Source: Bacillota bacterium
GTDB taxonomy: Bacteria; Bacillota; UBA4882; UBA8346
Assembly (NCBI GenBank): GCA_029776205.1
Contig: JAKOTQ010000003.1
Location: 1-64,000 of the forward strand
Direction of reading: 5' to 3'
Length of the DNA stretch: 64,000 nt
Positions within the stretch are counted from its first letter, which is position 1. Each line of letters starts with the position of its first letter. The notes beneath the pieces are model-generated. The model made no database searches. It was not told the DNA's origin and worked only from the letters and a program-made list of their open reading frames with translations. Made by a program: the position numbers and the translations under genes. This document shows, piece by piece, positions 19,274-29,761 of the stretch.

Positions 19274-20353
19274 TTAAAACCGGCCAATCTCCTGAACCCA
19301 ACCAAAGGGATCCTCTTCCCGGCCATACTGGATACCCACTAATTTATCATAGAGTTTTTGAGTGATCGGCCCCACTTGGAAGTTGTTAATCTCATAATTT
19401 TCGCCTTTGTAGAATAAGGAACCGACCGGGGAAATAACCGCGGCTGTCCCGGTCCCAAAAGCTTCAGTCAGCGTACCGTCTTTCGCTCCGGCAATAACCT
19501 CATCAATGCTGATCATCCGCTCTTCGGCCCGATAACCGAGATACTCAGCCAATTCAAGCACTGATGCCCGGGTAATACCCGGTAAAATCGACCCGCTCAA
19601 ACTGGGGGTAACCAAGGTATCGCCAAAGACGAAGAACATATTCATAGCTCCGACTTCCTCCACATACTTCCGTTCTTTGGCATCCAGCCAAAGCACCTGA
19701 GAAAACCCTTTTTCCTGCGCTTTGGCGCCTGCTAAGAGACTGGCCGCATAGTTCCCTCCGGTTTTGGCATTTCCGACACCGCCCACAGCAGCACGAATAT
19801 AAACATCTTCAACATAAAGACTGATCGGCTTGAAGCCTTCTTTAAAATAAGCGCTCACCGGAGACAAAATGACATAGAATAAGTATTCATCGGCAGGATG
19901 AACGCCGAGTGCCGAACCCAGCCCGACCAAGGTTGGACGAATATAAAGGGATGTTCCGGGAGCTTTGGGAATCCATCGTTTCTCCATATTCACCAAAGTT
20001 TTGACCCCTTCAAGGAAATACTCAACCGGCAACGGTGCCATACAAATCCGCTCCGCCGAATGATACATCCGCTCGGCATTTTTCTCAGGACGGAACAATA
20101 AAATCCGGCCGTCCTCCGCCGCATAGGCTTTAAGCCCTTCAAAAATCTCCTGAGAATAGTGGAGCACCACTGCCGCCGGATCAATCTCAAAAGGTTTATA
20201 CTTGGTTATTTTCGGTTCTACCCAGCCTTGACCCTTCCGGTAAACCATAGTGAACATATGATCGGTGAAAACTTTTCCAAACCCAAGCTGAGCAGCATCG
20301 GTATACAGGGGCTTAAGTTCTTCATCTTTCACTTTCTCAATGGTAATTTGCAT
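19274..20353 (-). CDS. ilvE: Branched-chain amino acid aminotransferase
   Basis: SQEIFEGLKAYA, YIRPTLVG, EVGAMNMFFVFGD, LTEAFGTGTAAVISPV. Confidence 0.95.
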   Translation of the reverse strand: MQITIEKVKDEELKPLYTDAAQLGFGKVFTDHMFTMVYRKGQGWVEPKITKYKPFEIDPAAVVLHYSQEIFEGLKAYAAEDGRILLFRPEKNAERMYHSAERICMAPLPVEYFLEGVKTLVNMEKRWIPKAPGTSLYIRPTLVGLGSALGVHPADEYLFYVILSPVSAYFKEGFKPISLYVEDVYIRAAVGGVGNAKTGGNYAASLLAGAKAQEKGFSQVLWLDAKERKYVEEVGAMNMFFVFGDTLVTPSLSGSILPGITRASVLELAEYLGYRAEERMISIDEVIAGAKDGTLTEAFGTGTAAVISPVGSLFYKGENYEINNFQVGPITQKLYDKLVGIQYGREEDPFGWVQEIGRF

Positions 20354-20474
20354 CGTCATACTCCTCTCCAAACATCGACACTATTCATTTGGTCATGGAA
20401 CGATTTGGCCAAATTGTCGTACAACATATTAGTTTTATTATAGCACAATTCATTCCAAGGGAAGCAATAAAATG

Positions 20475-20505
20475 AAAAATGCCAATCCATCGATTGGCAT
20501 TTTTA
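20475..20505. terminator. Intrinsic terminator
   Basis: aaaaatgccaatc catc gattggcattttt. Confidence 0.85.
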
Positions 20506-20703
20506 TGATTCATTCTCTTTCTCCCGTTCCAATAACCGAATCAAACGGCTTACCGTCAAGTCGATTTTAGTTGCAATGGTATATTTTTCATGATCATCCA
20601 ACACTTTTTGATGGTCATTATTCATCAGATCGTTTTTTATTTCCCCAATTTCCCGATGAAATTTCACTATATCCTTTTCGAACATTAAAGTTCCCTCCAT
20701 CAT
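20503..20703 (-). CDS. Small hypothetical protein
   Basis: Start probably MFEKDIV... with upstream gaggg; 60-66 aa coiled-coil-like; ends at a terminator. Confidence 0.5.
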   Translation of the reverse strand: MMEGTLMFEKDIVKFHREIGEIKNDLMNNDHQKVLDDHEKYTIATKIDLTVSRLIRLLEREKENES

Positions 20704-20735
20704 TACCCTTGAACATCATCGATTGAACGGTAATA

Positions 20736-21206
20736 CTATCTTTTCCCAGCGATGCCGGTGGATCCAAAACCGCCGGCACCACGAACGGTCTCCCCTAAAG
20801 TTTCAGTTTCCTCCCATACCACTTTGAATATGGGAAAGAAAGCAATTTGAGCCACCCGATCCCCGGGATTGACGATAAAATCGGTTGGCCCGTCATTTTT
20901 GACCAAGCAGATAACCTCGCCCCGATAATCACTGTCAATGACACCGACAGCATTGGAAAGAGAAATCCCATGTTTTGAAGCTAACCCGCTTCGCGGAAAA
21001 ACAAGCGCCACCATCTCCGGCCCGGGTAATTCTATGGCAATTCCAGTCGGAACGCGGCCGCGGCCTCCAGCCGGAATAATGATCGGCTCTTCACAACAGG
21101 CATGTAAATCCATTCCTGCCGAACCCGGTGTAGCATAGGAAGGCATCGGGATCCTATCTTTAATCAAAGGTGATACCACCTTTATCTTTACTTTTTGCTC
21201 AGCCAT
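20736..21206 (-). CDS. dut: dUTP diphosphatase
   Basis: SAGMDLHA, PRSGLASKHGISLSN, GVIDSDYRGE, GDRVAQIAF, GAGGFGSTG: all five dUTPase motifs. Confidence 0.95.
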   Translation of the reverse strand: MAEQKVKIKVVSPLIKDRIPMPSYATPGSAGMDLHACCEEPIIIPAGGRGRVPTGIAIELPGPEMVALVFPRSGLASKHGISLSNAVGVIDSDYRGEVICLVKNDGPTDFIVNPGDRVAQIAFFPIFKVVWEETETLGETVRGAGGFGSTGIAGKR

Positions 21207-22443
21207 GGATCGCCTCCTCCTGACCAAAAGGGCCTATAGCTGTAGTAATCAATCGGTCATCAGCCAACAGTTCCACAGCCATTTTTTGGACCTGATCAGC
21301 CGTGACAGCTTCAATCCGGGCAACGGTCTCTTCAGGACTTAAAAGAGGATCTTGGAATAACTCCATCTTGGCCAAACGGCTCATCCGGTTGCAGGTACTT
21401 TCTAAACTCAATAACAGATTCCCCTTCAGCTGTTCCTTGGCCCGATTTAACTCTTCTTCGTCAATTCCTTGAGTTTGTAATTTAATGATCTCTTCTTGAA
21501 TTAACGTAACGACTCGTTCAAAATTGGCCATACTTGTCCCGGCATAAATCGTAAAAACGCCGGTATCCATGAAAGACGAATGATTGGTTCCTGTCGTATA
21601 CACCAATCCTTCATCCTCCCGCAGCCGCTGAAACAGACGGGAACTGACACTCCCTCCCAAAATACTGTCTAACAGAATGGCAGTATATTTCCTGGGATCT
21701 TTTCGGGATACGCCCCGGCCGCCGATACAAAGATGGACCTGTTCCGTATCTTTGTCTTTAAAATAAGTCGTCATTTGCAATTCAGGTAATTCGGAAGAAC
21801 TCTGCTCACTTTTTCCGCACAATCCGGAAAATCTTCCCTCGACTTCTGCAATAACTTGGTCGATCTGGATATTTCCCGCTACTGCAAATACCATGTTATC
21901 TGGGGTATAATGTTTCTGGAGGTATTCCATTAAAATTTCCCGGTTAAACTGGGATACCGTTTCCGGAGTCCCCAAGATGCTCCGGCCTAATTCATGCCCC
22001 TTCAGTACCAAACTATAAAAAATATCATAAATCAGTTCATCCGGTGCGTCCTCATAAGACTTAATCTCTTCCAATACCACGGATTTTTCCTTTTCGATTT
22101 CAGCCGGTAAAAATAACGAATTGGTGATCATATCGGCCAATAAATCGACACCCAGTTGAAAATGTTGATCCAGCACTTTCGCGTAATAACAGGTATATTC
22201 TTTCGTAGTAAACGCATTGAGCTGGCCGCCAACGGCATCGATCGCTTCGGCAATTTGCCGCGTCGAACGCCGACTGGTCCCTTTAAACATCATATGCTCA
22301 ATAAAATGAGAAATCCCGTTAAATTGGGGTTCTTCATTCCGGGAACCGGTTCTTGTCCAAACACCTAAAGATACGGAACGTCCATAAGGTATCGTTTCGC
22401 AGACAATTCTTAGTCCATTAGATAATGTAACACGTTGATACAT
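21199..22443 (-). CDS. M16 family zinc peptidase (MlpA/YmxG-like)
   Basis: HFIEHMMFKGT zinc motif; FVYCTT-type M16 layout. Confidence 0.93.
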   Translation of the reverse strand: MYQRVTLSNGLRIVCETIPYGRSVSLGVWTRTGSRNEEPQFNGISHFIEHMMFKGTSRRSTRQIAEAIDAVGGQLNAFTTKEYTCYYAKVLDQHFQLGVDLLADMITNSLFLPAEIEKEKSVVLEEIKSYEDAPDELIYDIFYSLVLKGHELGRSILGTPETVSQFNREILMEYLQKHYTPDNMVFAVAGNIQIDQVIAEVEGRFSGLCGKSEQSSSELPELQMTTYFKDKDTEQVHLCIGGRGVSRKDPRKYTAILLDSILGGSVSSRLFQRLREDEGLVYTTGTNHSSFMDTGVFTIYAGTSMANFERVVTLIQEEIIKLQTQGIDEEELNRAKEQLKGNLLLSLESTCNRMSRLAKMELFQDPLLSPEETVARIEAVTADQVQKMAVELLADDRLITTAIGPFGQEEAIHG

Positions 22444-22773
22444 GAAGTTGTCCTTTATTTGAAAATTTATTGATTTTGTATATCTCGTTTATGTGTTTCA
22501 TCTATTCGCCTTTAAATATAAAATTCCTTTTATCTCTTTGTCTCCTTTTATCTAATCATACATATCCCCCAAATTTCTTGATTTATTCCAGTTAATTCTC
22601 ATATTACCTGCTATTTGTGATTTTGGAGGGATGTTCATAAAGGTTTCTGCAGCTAAAGGTCGAATTATGTAAAGCAGAACTGTAGATTTGTAATGTCGTG
22701 TCGATCCACGCCACCTAAGTCCAATGGCATAACAATTGACGCGGACGACTTTTATATAGAAGGGAGTAACCCG

Positions 22774-24066
22774 ATGCAAGGCAACTTAATGACAACTTTG
22801 TTTGCTCTGGTATTTTATTTGGCATCCGGATTATTCGGCGGTAACAGCGCTCAAAATACTGTCACCGCCCCTCAAACTGTCCCAACCGGCCAGCAAAGCA
22901 TTTACCCTTATGCGGGTACTGTTAGCAGCCAGCAAGCCACACTGCGTAATGCAGCTTCCTCAGATAGTGAAATCATTGATACAGTTGCTGAAGGAGCCAG
23001 CTTATTAGTGTTAGCCGAAAAAAACGGATGGTTACAGGTTCAAACCGAAACCGATAAAACCGGCTGGATTGCCAAATGGATGGTCAAAACGAAAAGCCTC
23101 TCTGTAAGTTCAAAACTTGGCAATAAAATCATCGCCGGCTATTATGTTCAAAATAACCAAAGCGACCAAACGTCTTATAATTCATTAACTAGAAACTTGG
23201 GTTCGATCAATACGGTCATTCCCTTCTCGTTTAAGGTGGACCAATATGGAACGGTCAGCGGTACCCATAATTCCAAAGCAGTTAGTCTTATCCGTTCCGC
23301 AGGCGGAGATGCTTTGGCTTTAGTCAACAATATTCAAGGCGGAAATTTTAGCAGTAACACCATTCACAAGATGTTAAGCAGTTCCACCGCACGGTCCCGT
23401 GCCGTCAACAACATTCTCCGGATATTAACTGAAAATGGTTATCAGGGGGTCAATATCGACTTTGAAAACATACCGGCCAGTGACCGAATGTATCTGACTG
23501 CATTTTTCCGGGAACTTTCAACTGCCCTTCGGGCCAAAGGATTGCTGGTCACCGCTTCGGTGCCTGCCAAAACCTATGACGATAAAAAGACGGCCCATGC
23601 TGGGGCCTATGACTATGCCGCACTGGCACCTTATATCGATCAATTAATGATCATGGCTTACGATGAACATTATTCCGGCGGTTCCGCTGGACCGGTAGCG
23701 TCCTATCCGTGGGTTGAAAAAGTGATTAAATATGCTCTGAAGTCCTATTCATCCCAAAAAATCGTCCTGGGGATCGCCGGATATGGGTATGACTGGACGA
23801 GCAGTTCCGGAAAAGCCCGGACCTATAGCGCCATTCAGGATCTCATAAAAAAATACGGTGTTTCGCCCAAATGGCATTCTGAGTATAAAGTACCCTACTT
23901 CACCTATAAAAGCTGGGGTGTTAAACACCAAGTCTGGTATGAAAACAGTCACAGCACTGCCGCAAAGATGTCGTTGGTCAAAAAGTATAACCTGCGCGGC
24001 GTAGCCGTCTGGCGCTTGGGTTATGAAGATCAAAACATCTGGAAGATCATTCTGCAAAACATGTAA
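22774..24066 (+). CDS. GH18 glycosidase with SH3 domain (spore cortex/coat YaaH-like)
   Basis: RBS gaaggga then ATG 22774; GYQGVNIDFENIPASDR active site, QLMIMAYDEH. Confidence 0.87.
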   Translation: MQGNLMTTLFALVFYLASGLFGGNSAQNTVTAPQTVPTGQQSIYPYAGTVSSQQATLRNAASSDSEIIDTVAEGASLLVLAEKNGWLQVQTETDKTGWIAKWMVKTKSLSVSSKLGNKIIAGYYVQNNQSDQTSYNSLTRNLGSINTVIPFSFKVDQYGTVSGTHNSKAVSLIRSAGGDALALVNNIQGGNFSSNTIHKMLSSSTARSRAVNNILRILTENGYQGVNIDFENIPASDRMYLTAFFRELSTALRAKGLLVTASVPAKTYDDKKTAHAGAYDYAALAPYIDQLMIMAYDEHYSGGSAGPVASYPWVEKVIKYALKSYSSQKIVLGIAGYGYDWTSSSGKARTYSAIQDLIKKYGVSPKWHSEYKVPYFTYKSWGVKHQVWYENSHSTAAKMSLVKKYNLRGVAVWRLGYEDQNIWKIILQNM

Positions 24067-24074
24067 CAAACTTA

Positions 24075-24104
24075 GGGACAGTTCAACGAACTGTCCTTTT
24101 TTTT
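24075..24104. terminator. Intrinsic terminator
   Basis: ggacagtt caac gaactgtcc tttttttt. Confidence 0.88.
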
Positions 24105-24121
24105 TCATTGGAGTATAGCCT

Positions 24122-25105
24122 TTATTCCAGCACGGAAGAGACTGTTCCCGGACTCAACCCTTTCTCCCGCAACCCTTTGATCAACCGTGGAAGAGCTTTC
24201 ATCGTCGAAACAGTCGGGTGCATTAAGATAATCCCGCCCGGTTCGATCTTTCCCAGTACCCGCTGGAGCAGCAAATCTGGCCCGGGATTTTTCCAATCGA
24301 TGGTGTCTACAGACCACATCACTGTACGATATCCCAGTTCACCGGCAGTCGCCACGATCTCGGTATTGATTTCACCATAGGGAGGAGCAAACAAATTCGA
24401 CGGCTCTTTACCAATGACCGAACGTAGCAATTCCGTATTCTCCAAAATTAGTTTCTTCAACTCATCACGCCGCATTTGCTGCGGATGGCCATGATATAAG
24501 CCATGATTGGCAATTTCATGACCGGCGGCCGCAATCTCCTTGACCAGTTCAGGAAAGGCCTTCACCCAGCTCCCCACGAAAAAGAAGGTCGCCTTCACCT
24601 TTTCCTGTTCCAACGTTTTCAACATCTCAGTTAAAAACTCCTCACCCCACGCCACATTAATGGCAAAGGCCACCCTCCCGGTTTCCGGTTTTCCATGGTA
24701 AATCGGTTTAAAGAAATCTTCCGAAATCTTCGCTGGAACTTCAGCCACCACTAAATTGAGTTTGGAACCCGGTTTGGCCATACAAACCCGGTTTACCGTA
24801 TCAGCAACCATCACCATCCTACCGGGTTTAGCCGGGATAATCTCGCCGGTTTCCGAAAAATAACCGGCATTTTGAGGTTCCCGGTTCACTTTCACCGCCA
24901 TCTTCTTCACTAAACTGCTGACTTCCTCAGGCAACATTCCCTCCACGCTATACCCTTCCAGATAAACACCGGTTTTTACGCCAAAGATTTTCCGGACCGT
25001 ATGATCCCAATTGAGTTTCACACCAACCAATATAGTCAGGATGATCATCACCCAGAACGCGGCGTAAACCTGCTTTCTATGGATAAACAGTACATTCACG
25101 CTCAT
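24122..25105 (-). CDS. Polysaccharide deacetylase (YlxY-like)
   Basis: KVKATFFFVGSWVKAFPELVKEIAAAGHEIANHGLYHGHPQQM, FAPPYGEINTE, ILMHPT. Confidence 0.88.
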   Translation of the reverse strand: MSVNVLFIHRKQVYAAFWVMIILTILVGVKLNWDHTVRKIFGVKTGVYLEGYSVEGMLPEEVSSLVKKMAVKVNREPQNAGYFSETGEIIPAKPGRMVMVADTVNRVCMAKPGSKLNLVVAEVPAKISEDFFKPIYHGKPETGRVAFAINVAWGEEFLTEMLKTLEQEKVKATFFFVGSWVKAFPELVKEIAAAGHEIANHGLYHGHPQQMRRDELKKLILENTELLRSVIGKEPSNLFAPPYGEINTEIVATAGELGYRTVMWSVDTIDWKNPGPDLLLQRVLGKIEPGGIILMHPTVSTMKALPRLIKGLREKGLSPGTVSSVLE

Positions 25106-25205
25106 ACCCCCGATCTTGTTGATCATTTATGCAGGGTTGGAAGGAATTAGAACACGCTATCCAAAAAGCTTTCGGTAAATCTGCTTTCGGAAGCAAATCC
25201 AACTA

Positions 25206-25230
25206 AAAAAAGGCCTGAAACAGGCCTTGT
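25206..25230. terminator. Intrinsic terminator
   Basis: aaaaaggcctgaaacaggccttgtt. Confidence 0.7.
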
Positions 25231-25250
25231 TCACAGCAAACACCATCGAT

Positions 25251-26399
25251 TTATGAATTTTCAATCAAATCCGCAATAAGTCCGGCAGCCCGGGCCATCA
25301 CTCCCGGCGGACCGATCTTTTCCCGAACCTGTTGCAAGTCCTGGCGAATCCGCTGATTGACTTCGGGATCATAAAGCATGATTTGTAAAGCAGCCCGGAC
25401 ATTCTCCGGCGTCAACTCTTTTTGCAACACTTCCGGAACAACCGAAGCCCCGGCAATCAAATTGGGAAGACCAATCCAAGGACGCACCCGGCGTTCAGGG
25501 GATTCCAACCGCTTATAAATAAAATAGGATAAATCCGATACCTGGTAAATAACGACCATCGGAACCCCGATAATCGCTGCCTCCAACGTGGCCGTACCGG
25601 AAGCGATAATGGCTGCATCTGCCGCTGCCATCAGCTCATAAACTTCGCCACTGGTTACCTTAACTTCCACCGGATACTGGGAGATAATGGACTCCAACCA
25701 ATCCCGATCAATAGATGCCGCCACTGGCAACACCAACTGAAGAGAAGGATCATTTAACCCGGACACCGTCTCCAACATCACCGGCAGTAACTTAGCTACT
25801 TCCTGTCTGCGGCTTCCCGGAAGCAATGCCACAAGTTTTCGTTCCGGATCCAATCCCAGCTTTGTCCGGTATTCCAAAGGCGGAATCCGGCTTTTCACCC
25901 TATCGAGCAGCGGATGCCCCACGGAAATCACATTGACACCGAACTTCCGGTAAAAATCGGCCTCAAAGGGCAATACGGCCAACAATAACCGGACCCGCTC
26001 CGATAATTTCCTGGTCCGATCCTCTCCATAAGCCCAAGCGGACGGCGAAAACATACAGACCACCGGGATTCCCATCCGTTTCGCTTCCTTGGCCAACACT
26101 AAATTGAATCCGCCCGAATCCAGCCAAATAACCACATCGGGCCGATCCTTTTCCCAAAAGGCCACAATTTCCTTGATCAATTTCTTTAAACGTCGTAGAT
26201 TACGAAGAGCTTCCCAAAAACCGATGGTACTTTTAGCAGTCGGGTCATAGAGCAACTGAACCCCCGCGGCAGCCATCCGCGAGCCTCCTACCCCGGTAAA
26301 CCGAACTTCAGGAAGTTTTTTTTGCAGTTCTTTGACTAAAACCTCTCCATGCATATCCCCTGAAAATTCACAGGTGGATACAAAGATATGACGTTTCAT
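25251..26399 (-). CDS. lpxB: Lipid-A-disaccharide synthase
   Basis: STCEFSGDMHGEVLV, GVGGSRMAAAG, LLPGSRRQEV, ASGTATLEAAIIGVPMVVIYQ. Confidence 0.93.
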   Translation of the reverse strand: MKRHIFVSTCEFSGDMHGEVLVKELQKKLPEVRFTGVGGSRMAAAGVQLLYDPTAKSTIGFWEALRNLRRLKKLIKEIVAFWEKDRPDVVIWLDSGGFNLVLAKEAKRMGIPVVCMFSPSAWAYGEDRTRKLSERVRLLLAVLPFEADFYRKFGVNVISVGHPLLDRVKSRIPPLEYRTKLGLDPERKLVALLPGSRRQEVAKLLPVMLETVSGLNDPSLQLVLPVAASIDRDWLESIISQYPVEVKVTSGEVYELMAAADAAIIASGTATLEAAIIGVPMVVIYQVSDLSYFIYKRLESPERRVRPWIGLPNLIAGASVVPEVLQKELTPENVRAALQIMLYDPEVNQRIRQDLQQVREKIGPPGVMARAAGLIADLIENS

Positions 26400-26459
26400 C
26401 GACTTATCTCCATATGTAACTATTTTCGATAATATTCTTTTTCAGCGTTCAATCCCCTT

Positions 26460-27200
26460 CTATGAGGTCATCTCTTCCAAATGAATCTCCAGCTGTCCCT
26501 TAGTCAACTGCAATTTGGTAATTTTTAAAGGCCAATCCTCCATCACGCTGAAATTCAGTGGGATTTGGGTCGTGATCAACTTTACCAGATCACTCGGAAC
26601 TTGTTTCCCGCCAATAGAGATTGACTCCGTAAAAAACCGGATGGTTTTCGGTCCGGAAGTTTCCACCCGTTCCTCGAGCATAATATCGGTCATCCGGCCG
26701 AATATGCTCACTTTTCCGGAAATTCGGATCCGTCCCGGCAGAATTACTGTTTTTGGTTGAAACTCCGGATAATTAAGGTTTAAATAATCGGAAAGCGCGG
26801 TTTCACTGATGATTCCCTGCACTTTCGTGGTACCAATCCGTTCCAAGCGCAACTGTCTTTCCCGGATCAACAACGGTAAGTCAAAATCCAGCCACTCATT
26901 GTCCACCCGGAGATATTGATAACGAAGACCGCTGATAATGCAATTTTTACTTTCCAGATGGATCCGTTTCAGCTTTCCCCGAATCAAATCCGTTAGTTTC
27001 ATCCACCCCATCGAAGCCTGAAGTTGAAAACCGGCACCGCCATTCTCAATAAGCTGATGGGACAACAATGAACGAACCCAAAGATTCAGCCCCGTTTGCA
27101 GCAGAAAAATAACAAGAAAAACCCCTGCTATGATAAACAGGGTGCTTCGCTGTTTCGAAGGGCGTCGCAGCCAGTCTCGCCAATCCCCGGAATTCTGCAT
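26460..27200 (-). CDS. DUF2993/LmeA-like single-TM protein
   Basis: TM anchor then DUF2993-like beta repeats; RBS aaggag, ATG 27200; between lpxB and lpxD. Confidence 0.65.
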   Translation of the reverse strand: MQNSGDWRDWLRRPSKQRSTLFIIAGVFLVIFLLQTGLNLWVRSLLSHQLIENGGAGFQLQASMGWMKLTDLIRGKLKRIHLESKNCIISGLRYQYLRVDNEWLDFDLPLLIRERQLRLERIGTTKVQGIISETALSDYLNLNYPEFQPKTVILPGRIRISGKVSIFGRMTDIMLEERVETSGPKTIRFFTESISIGGKQVPSDLVKLITTQIPLNFSVMEDWPLKITKLQLTKGQLEIHLEEMTS

Positions 27201-27282
27201 TAAAACACTCCTTTCTCTATTTATACCCAAGATTCAGGAGTTAATATGCAGTCATTGTTTTCAAGGAACCGCAGGTTACAAG

Positions 27283-28323
27283 CTACATCCCCTTTAATTC
27301 CCTTATTTCTTTCTTTAATTGTTCAATCGTATGTTTCATCGCCCGAAATTCCCTGAGCAAATCCGGTAATTTCTGAGCCGCAGCCTCGACCCTTAATTGT
27401 TTGGCATGAGGTCGGGCCGGATCCCCGGAAACAAAGGATTTAGGCGGAAGTGAGTTGGTCACCTTGGAACAGCCTGCCACCACCGAATCATCCCCTACCG
27501 TTAAATGACCGGCAAGCCCTGCCTTACCGGCTAAAGTCACCCGATCCCCGGTGATACTGCTTCCGGCGAGGCCAGCCTGGCCGCAAACCAGATTATTGGC
27601 ACCCACTTCGCAGTTATGCCCGATCTGGACCAAATTATCGATTTTGCTTCCTTGCTTAATCCGGGTCACACCAGTCGTCGCCCGATCGATCGTCGTGTTG
27701 GCGCCAATCTCCACATCATCTTCAATCACAACGATACCTACTTGCGGCACTTTAAAGTGTTTCCCATCCACGGTAACATACCCAAAACCATCGGCACCAA
27801 TGACCGCTCCGGCATGTATCTCAACCCGGTTGCCAATCTGACACCCCTCTCGGATCACTACATTACCGTGAATCAACCCGTCTTCTCCAATGACGACCCC
27901 ATCACCGATCCATGCACCGGCATGAACAATGGTTCCTTTCCCGATGCGGACATTCTTACCTATATAGACTAAAGGCCCGATCTCAGCACCGTCCCCCTGA
28001 AATCCTTCGCCAATCACAGCAGTAGGATGCACCCCCGGCATACAAGGACGTTTCTCCACAAAATAAGTTAAAAGTTGAGCAAAAGCCAATTTTGGATTGG
28101 CAACCTCAATGGTAGGTTTAGACAATGGGCCGGTACCCATCGGAACAATCACCGCTGCCGCCGGACTCTGCAAAGCCTTTTCTAAAGCGCTTTTATTACC
28201 ACCCAGCGTCAAATCGCCTCGTCTCAGATCATCCACCCCTGCCACACGGATAATCTCAGTATTTCCGTCTCCAATAACCGTTCCACCCACCACTTTGGCT
28301 AATTCCGTCAATAACGCCATCAA
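27283..28323 (-). CDS. lpxD: UDP-3-O-acylglucosamine N-acyltransferase
   Basis: Hexapeptide repeats and [35 protein letters not shown]. Confidence 0.94.
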   Translation of the reverse strand: MMALLTELAKVVGGTVIGDGNTEIIRVAGVDDLRRGDLTLGGNKSALEKALQSPAAAVIVPMGTGPLSKPTIEVANPKLAFAQLLTYFVEKRPCMPGVHPTAVIGEGFQGDGAEIGPLVYIGKNVRIGKGTIVHAGAWIGDGVVIGEDGLIHGNVVIREGCQIGNRVEIHAGAVIGADGFGYVTVDGKHFKVPQVGIVVIEDDVEIGANTTIDRATTGVTRIKQGSKIDNLVQIGHNCEVGANNLVCGQAGLAGSSITGDRVTLAGKAGLAGHLTVGDDSVVAGCSKVTNSLPPKSFVSGDPARPHAKQLRVEAAAQKLPDLLREFRAMKHTIEQLKKEIRELKGM

Positions 28324-28467
28324 GCAAGCCTCCTACTTCCCTATCATCATGAAATATCATTTTATTGGGATAATTTCTTTACTTACCTCTAGTTCCCTCT
28401 CAAACCATCCAAAATTTTATGCTAAATCTTAGCGTAGCCTTTAAATCACCAAAAAATGCAGGGCATG

Positions 28468-28492
28468 AAAAAAGGCCGTTTCCGGCCTTTTG
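28468..28492. terminator. Intrinsic terminator
   Basis: aaaaaaggccgtttccggcctttt. Confidence 0.8.
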
Positions 28493-28497
28493 AGTTC

Positions 28498-29571
28498 TTA
28501 TTTCATTTTAGCAATGATCGCGTCAGCCATTTCCTGAGTTCCCACAGCCGTCGGGTCATTCCGATCGGCTTTCAGATCATAGGTGACATATTTCCCTTCA
28601 GCGATGACCTCTGCCACTGCCCGTTCCAACCGATCGGCAGCTTCCGTCTCTCCGATATGCCGTAACATCAGCATTCCGGACAAAATCAGAGCAGTCGGAT
28701 TAACCTTATTCATCCCCTTATACTTGGGAGCGGAACCATGGGTCGGTTCAAATAAAGCGACTCCGTCCCCGATGTTGGCACCGGGTGCAACGCCCAAACC
28801 GCCCACCAATCCGGCACATAAATCGGATAAAATATCCCCATAAAGGTTGGGCATAACCATAACATCGAAGGCTTCCGGCCGTTGAACCAGTTGCATACAC
28901 ATGGCATCAACCAACACTTCATCATAAGCGATTTTGCCTTCGTATTCTTTAGCAACTTCCCGGGCTACTCTGTAGAATAACCCATCGGTAAATTTCATAA
29001 TATTAGCTTTGGCGACTGCCGTCACTTTAGAACGGCCGTTAGCCAAGGCATACTCGAAAGCATATTTCACGATCCGACGGCAGCCGGTAATAGACAACGG
29101 TTTGATCGAAATAGCCGAATCCTCACGGATTTTTCCATTAGACATGGCAATAATTTGCTTTGCCTCGGGAGTATCCAGGTCATATTCGACTCCAGCGTAC
29201 AAATCCTCGCTGTTTTCCCGAATCATCACCAAATCAATATTTTCATAACGGGACCGAACACCCGGATAAGTTTTACAAGGACGGACACAAGCATATAAGT
29301 TAAGAGCGTGCCGTAAAGCTACGTTAACACTGCGGAAACCGGTACCAATCGGCGTTGTGATCGGCCCTTTCAAGGCCACCTTATTCCGGCGGATCGATTC
29401 CAATACCGCATCCGGCAACGGAGTCCCGTATTTTTCCATCGCTACTTCGCCAGCTTCATGAACCTCCCAATCGATTTTTACACCCGTTGCTTCAATCACC
29501 CGGCGTGCAGCTGCTGTTTGTTCCGGGCCAACCCCATCACCCGGGATCAAGGTAATCGTATGAACCACCAT
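28498..29571 (-). CDS. NAD-dependent isocitrate dehydrogenase (IDH/IMDH family)
   Basis: [51 protein letters not shown]. Confidence 0.9.
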   Translation of the reverse strand: MVVHTITLIPGDGVGPEQTAAARRVIEATGVKIDWEVHEAGEVAMEKYGTPLPDAVLESIRRNKVALKGPITTPIGTGFRSVNVALRHALNLYACVRPCKTYPGVRSRYENIDLVMIRENSEDLYAGVEYDLDTPEAKQIIAMSNGKIREDSAISIKPLSITGCRRIVKYAFEYALANGRSKVTAVAKANIMKFTDGLFYRVAREVAKEYEGKIAYDEVLVDAMCMQLVQRPEAFDVMVMPNLYGDILSDLCAGLVGGLGVAPGANIGDGVALFEPTHGSAPKYKGMNKVNPTALILSGMLMLRHIGETEAADRLERAVAEVIAEGKYVTYDLKADRNDPTAVGTQEMADAIIAKMK

Positions 29572-29761
29572 TCTCGCTCCTTCCAAAGATTGCTTAATAC
29601 TTCTTCTATTCTCTCCTCAGATTCGTAACCAATCCCCCAAAATCCTGCCAATCCCGCAATGTATACAATAATGGATGGTTAAAAAAAGGTAACAATCCTG
29701 AAAGGAGACAGGAGTCAGGAAACAGGAGTACCCAGCACCCAATACCTAGAACTCATTAAAG

